Assembly (NCBI GenBank): GCA_028868395.1
Contig: JAGWUO010000067.1
Coordinates: 1-6,821, forward strand
DNA length: 6,821 bases
DNA from: Cytophagales bacterium
GTDB taxonomy: Bacteria > Bacteroidota > Bacteroidia > Cytophagales > Spirosomataceae
Direction: 5' to 3'
Made by a program: the position numbers and the translations under genes. The notes under the pieces are model-generated. The model was given only the letters and a program-made list of their open reading frames with translations. It searched no databases and was not told where the DNA came from. Numbering within the stretch: position 1 is the first letter of the stretch; every line of letters begins with the position of its first letter. Of the stretch, positions 5,133 to 6,821 are shown in pieces.

Positions 5133-5420
5133 TTAAACGATTCGTTTACGCCCCATTATTACATACAATATTCCTGCTAAGGCGCCTAAAAATCCCATAA
5201 AAATAAAGGCAATCGTCCACATCACTTTTTCATTGGTATTAATTCTCACAGATCCCCAAACTTCCGATAAAGCAGAAACGATAAAAACACCATTGGCTAC
5301 CATACCGATAATTAATAATGCATCAGCTCCGGGAAGATGCATAATCTTCATTAATGCGCCCACTATCTCAAAAGCTAAGCTAATTACAAAGCTCCATTTA
5401 ACTACCGTTCCGAGGTTCAT
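5133..5420 (-). CDS. 95-aa GldL-like small membrane protein
   Basis: The protein consists of about three hydrophobic segments: 7-24, 35-52 and 67-91 (the last perhaps broken at the Gly-rich FMGFLGALAGILY). The first is followed by EIVGALMKIMHLPGADALLIIG (18-39). The KIMHxPGA motif is shared with the N-terminal membrane part of GldL, the gliding/type 9 secretion motor subunit, and with a broad set of small Bacteroidota membrane proteins. Full GldL is much longer and has a periplasmic domain, and its partner GldM is absent here, so this is a paralogous membrane module rather than a motor gene. In GldL a glutamate in the membrane is functional; E18 here is a possible counterpart, which is inference. 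It is the first gene of the small-membrane-protein run and is preceded by a good promoter. Confidence 0.75.
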   Translation of the reverse strand: MNLGTVVKWSFVISLAFEIVGALMKIMHLPGADALLIIGMVANGVFIVSALSEVWGSVRINTNEKVMWTIAFIFMGFLGALAGILYVIMGRKRIV

Positions 5421-5470
5421 CTAATTTAGTCCGATTAAAAAGTTAAAGTAAAGGATTTGCCTCCACAAAA

Positions 5471-5499
5471 CAAAAGTAAGAGCTTTAATGCTAAACCAA
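5471..5499 (-). promoter_or_regulatory. Bacteroidota-type promoter for the small membrane-protein run
   Basis: On the minus strand TTG (5499-5497) is followed, after 18 bases, by TACTTTTG (5478-5471). This is a perfect TAnnTTTG -7 element with normal spacing. Transcription would start near 5464-5466, leaving a leader of about 45 bases before the ATG at 5420. The -33 element lies inside the last codons of hepT, so the promoter is embedded in the toxin gene's 3' end and lets the small-protein genes be expressed apart from the toxin-antitoxin operon. Confidence 0.55.
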
Positions 5500-5820
5500 T
5501 TGTCGCAAGAAATAATCTAAATCCTGAATTTTGGATTCGATGATATCCCAGACAATATCATAATCAATACCGAAATAATCATGTATCAATTTGTCACGAG
5601 TGCCGGCAAGTTTTTTCCACTCAATATGGTTATTGATTGACTTAAATTCGTCATCCAATTTTTTAGCAGCTTCTCCTATAATTTCTAGGCTTCTAACAAC
5701 TGCACGACAAAGCACTTCGTCGTTAACAACGTCCGCTTTTGACTTATTATTCGTATGCTGTAAGATGAAAGATGTTTCAACAAGAATGTGTTGAACCAAT
5801 TCGATATTAGAGGCTAACAT
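5491..5820 (-). CDS. hepT: HepT-like HEPN ribonuclease toxin (DUF86)
   Basis: This 109-aa all-helical HEPN protein carries the RX4HXY ribonuclease motif intact: R75, H80 and Y82 in RDKLIHDYF. Other family blocks are the acidic ENxV-like NDEVLCRAVVRSLEIIGEAA (33-52) and the closing YDIVWDIIESKI (87-98). HepT toxins are RNases that act as dimers. The cognate MntA nucleotidyltransferase inactivates them by adding AMP groups to the motif tyrosine, which here would be Y82. The gene is downstream of mntA in an overlapping frame. The ATG at 5820 is chosen over that at 5832 because GAGG lies six bases upstream of it and MLASN is a typical family start. The overlap with mntA is then 14 bases. It is AT-rich relative to the central enzyme genes. 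Confidence 0.88.
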   Translation of the reverse strand: MLASNIELVQHILVETSFILQHTNNKSKADVVNDEVLCRAVVRSLEIIGEAAKKLDDEFKSINNHIEWKKLAGTRDKLIHDYFGIDYDIVWDIIESKIQDLDYFLRQLV

Positions 5821-6121
5821 TTTGAACCTCATTTAGAATATGAGGTCCAATAAACTTACTTAATGATTGAGTGGTAACTATCTCCACTTTTCTGCCAAAA
5901 ATCCCTTCTAAAAAGAAGGACAGATCCATAAAATTGTCAAAGCTCTTTTTAGCTGGGTCAAAATCAACTAATAAATCCACATCACTCGAATCCTTAATTT
6001 CCCCTTTGCTAAACGACCCAAAAATACCTAGGCTAGTCACCCCAAATAACTTTATCATCTCTCTGTTTTTAGAAAGTGCATTCAAAAGCTCTTTTTTAGT
6101 ATGGATTTTTCCCTGGTTCAT
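5807..6121 (-). CDS. mntA: MntA-like minimal nucleotidyltransferase antitoxin
   Basis: This 104-aa protein has the minimal nucleotidyltransferase fold. The GSX10DXD signature is complete, with G35-S36 and D47-V48-D49 in a GSFSKGEIKDSSDVD stretch. The probable third catalytic acidic residue is E80 in RKVEIVT. DLLVDFDP (49-56) and the ELLNALSKNREMIKLFGV helix (11-28) are typical of MNT-domain antitoxins. The known role is to AMPylate and silence the HEPN toxin encoded next to it. It is the upstream gene of the pair, and its stop is inside hepT, ensuring coupled translation. Between it and the divergent esterase are 141 bases with two CTAGCAAA direct repeats (6126-6133, 6153-6160) that might bind a regulator. 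No perfect promoter was found there. Confidence 0.88.
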   Translation of the reverse strand: MNQGKIHTKKELLNALSKNREMIKLFGVTSLGIFGSFSKGEIKDSSDVDLLVDFDPAKKSFDNFMDLSFFLEGIFGRKVEIVTTQSLSKFIGPHILNEVQNVSL

Positions 6122-6125
6122 TACT

Positions 6126-6160
6126 CTAGCAAATTAGACATTAAAACCCTAGCTAGCAAA
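6126..6160. repeat. Pair of CTAGCAAA direct repeats upstream of mntA
   Basis: CTAGCAAA occurs at 6126-6133 and again at 6153-6160, 27 bases apart from start to start. The second copy overlaps a CTAGCTAG palindrome (6149-6156). They sit 5-39 bases upstream of the mntA ATG, where an operator could be. Neither antitoxin nor toxin has an obvious DNA-binding domain, so any regulator would be external. Chance is a fair alternative in AT-rich DNA. Confidence 0.25.
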
Positions 6161-6262
6161 ATTGTCTTGCCATTTATCAAACTCTTGATTTTGAACCCCT
6201 TAATCCATGATAATAAAACCCAATGAAATTATTTATCTTGTCATTCTAAACCTATCAAACCT

Positions 6263-6821
6263 ATGAAAAAGCTATTTATTGCCATTCTAACCTGTTTGGC
6301 TTTCAATGCCATCGCACAAGATGGAACGATTTATCCGCTGGAAGCACCTAAGGAGCCTAATGCGATACCCTTAAATACGGGTTCTGTAAAGGATCAGCCG
6401 GCACCTGAAACATGGTTTCGCCAGTGGGGTGATCCCATGGCGCGGAATATTTCCAAAGCTACTTTAACGCCATTCTTCCCTGAAAAGGGCAAGGCAAATG
6501 GGGCTGCTGTTATTGTGGCGCCGGGTGGGGGATATCGTTGGCTTTCGATGGGAAATGAGGGCTGGGAGGTGGCTGAGGCTTTGGCCAAAAAAGGAATTAC
6601 CGCTTTCGTTCTAAAATACCGCTTATTCCCAACCCCAGAAAAGTTAGATGACTTTACCGCTTGGATGAACCGCCCGCGTCCTGCACCGCAAAAGACAGAC
6701 AGCACCGCAAAAAATACGAATCCAATGGCACAAATGGATTTGTCGAATCAATTAACTGACGCAGAAGCGGCCTATGCGATGATCATCAAAAACGCTGCAG
6801 CATGGGGCGTGGATACACAAC
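6263..6821 (+). CDS. Secreted alpha/beta hydrolase, acetyl-xylan-esterase-like (3' truncated by window)
   Basis: The frame opens at ATG 6263 and stays open to the window edge (186 codons visible). A signal peptide is clear: MKKLFIAILTCLAFNAIA with cleavage before QD (after residue 18). The mature part shows VIVAPGGGYRWLSMGNEGWE (83-102), a PGGGY oxyanion-hole loop. It is followed by VAEALAKKGITAFVLKYRLFP (103-123), the usual second strand and helix of the BD-FAE/acetyl-esterase branch of alpha/beta hydrolases. The catalytic GxSxG, Asp and His would lie beyond the edge. A Pro/Lys/Asn-rich insert (137-160) separates it from the next helix. The likely job is periplasmic or outer-surface removal of acetyl or similar groups from plant polysaccharides. 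Tandem AAACCTAT copies (6248-6255, 6257-6264) run into the start codon. GC is higher than in mntA/hepT. Confidence 0.85.
   Translation, partial: MKKLFIAILTCLAFNAIAQDGTIYPLEAPKEPNAIPLNTGSVKDQPAPETWFRQWGDPMARNISKATLTPFFPEKGKANGAAVIVAPGGGYRWLSMGNEGWEVAEALAKKGITAFVLKYRLFPTPEKLDDFTAWMNRPRPAPQKTDSTAKNTNPMAQMDLSNQLTDAEAAYAMIIKNAAAWGVDTQ

Noticed and set aside
5871..6137. Plus-strand 88-aa open frame opposite mntA
   Set aside because: Antisense shadow of mntA, which has the full nucleotidyltransferase motif.
6248..6264. Tandem AAACCTAT repeat at the esterase start
   Set aside because: Only two 8-base copies in AT-rich leader DNA; more likely chance than a regulatory repeat.
6394..6705. Minus-strand 103-aa open frame opposite the esterase
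   Set aside because: The plus-strand frame has a signal peptide and oxyanion-hole motif and runs through; the minus frame is a shadow.
1..6821. CRISPR array, insertion sequence, tRNA or rRNA
   Set aside because: No spaced repeats, transposase-like protein, terminal repeats, cloverleaf or rRNA-like stretch was seen on either strand.

Overview
The window looks like a chromosomal accessory stretch from a member of the Bacteroidota, most likely a Cytophagales-type freshwater or soil bacterium. Three things point there: promoters with a TAnnTTTG -7 element, few Shine-Dalgarno sequences, and a small membrane protein with the GldL-like 'KIMHLPGA' motif. The genus is inference. No rRNA, tRNA, CRISPR array, transposase or integrase was seen. 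Almost everything is on the minus strand. The exceptions are a gene tail and a mini-ORF at the left edge, one VOC-family gene in the middle, and an esterase gene that runs off the right edge.

Left part (1-1380): a plus-strand gene tail and a 31-codon mini-ORF run convergently into a minus-strand toxin-antitoxin operon. The antitoxin gene comes first and encodes an Xre-type HTH fused to a Panacea (SocA-like, DUF4065) domain. A RelE/ParE-superfamily toxin gene follows, overlapping it by ATGA. A TAnnTTTG promoter element and a cluster of palindromes precede the antitoxin and look like an autoregulatory promoter/operator.

Middle part (1375-4406): oxidative and small-molecule enzymes. A TetX-like FAD monooxygenase is followed by a secreted ABM-domain (putative quinol) monooxygenase, which overlaps by one base a 95-aa protein of unknown function with a WYDAKGDWDxAH...HAYLHRKEGD signature. 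Divergent from the flavoenzyme is a PhnB-like VOC protein. Its 3' end overlaps, tail to tail, a class I SAM-dependent methyltransferase. Together they suggest modification or detoxification of small molecules; the substrates cannot be read from sequence.

Right-centre (4451-5500): a minus-strand run of four small proteins with predicted membrane segments (95, 33, 46 and 94 aa). Two are very short and easily missed. A good Bacteroidota promoter precedes the first, and its -33 element lies inside the 3' end of the gene upstream.

Right part (5491-6821): a second toxin-antitoxin module of the HepT/MntA type, with the nucleotidyltransferase antitoxin gene first and the HEPN RNase toxin second in overlapping frames. 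Divergent from it is a secreted alpha/beta hydrolase (acetyl-xylan-esterase-like) that is truncated by the window edge.

The individual families are known. The less described parts are the small-membrane-protein cluster, the Panacea/RelE pairing with its operator, and the ABM plus 95-aa coupled pair.
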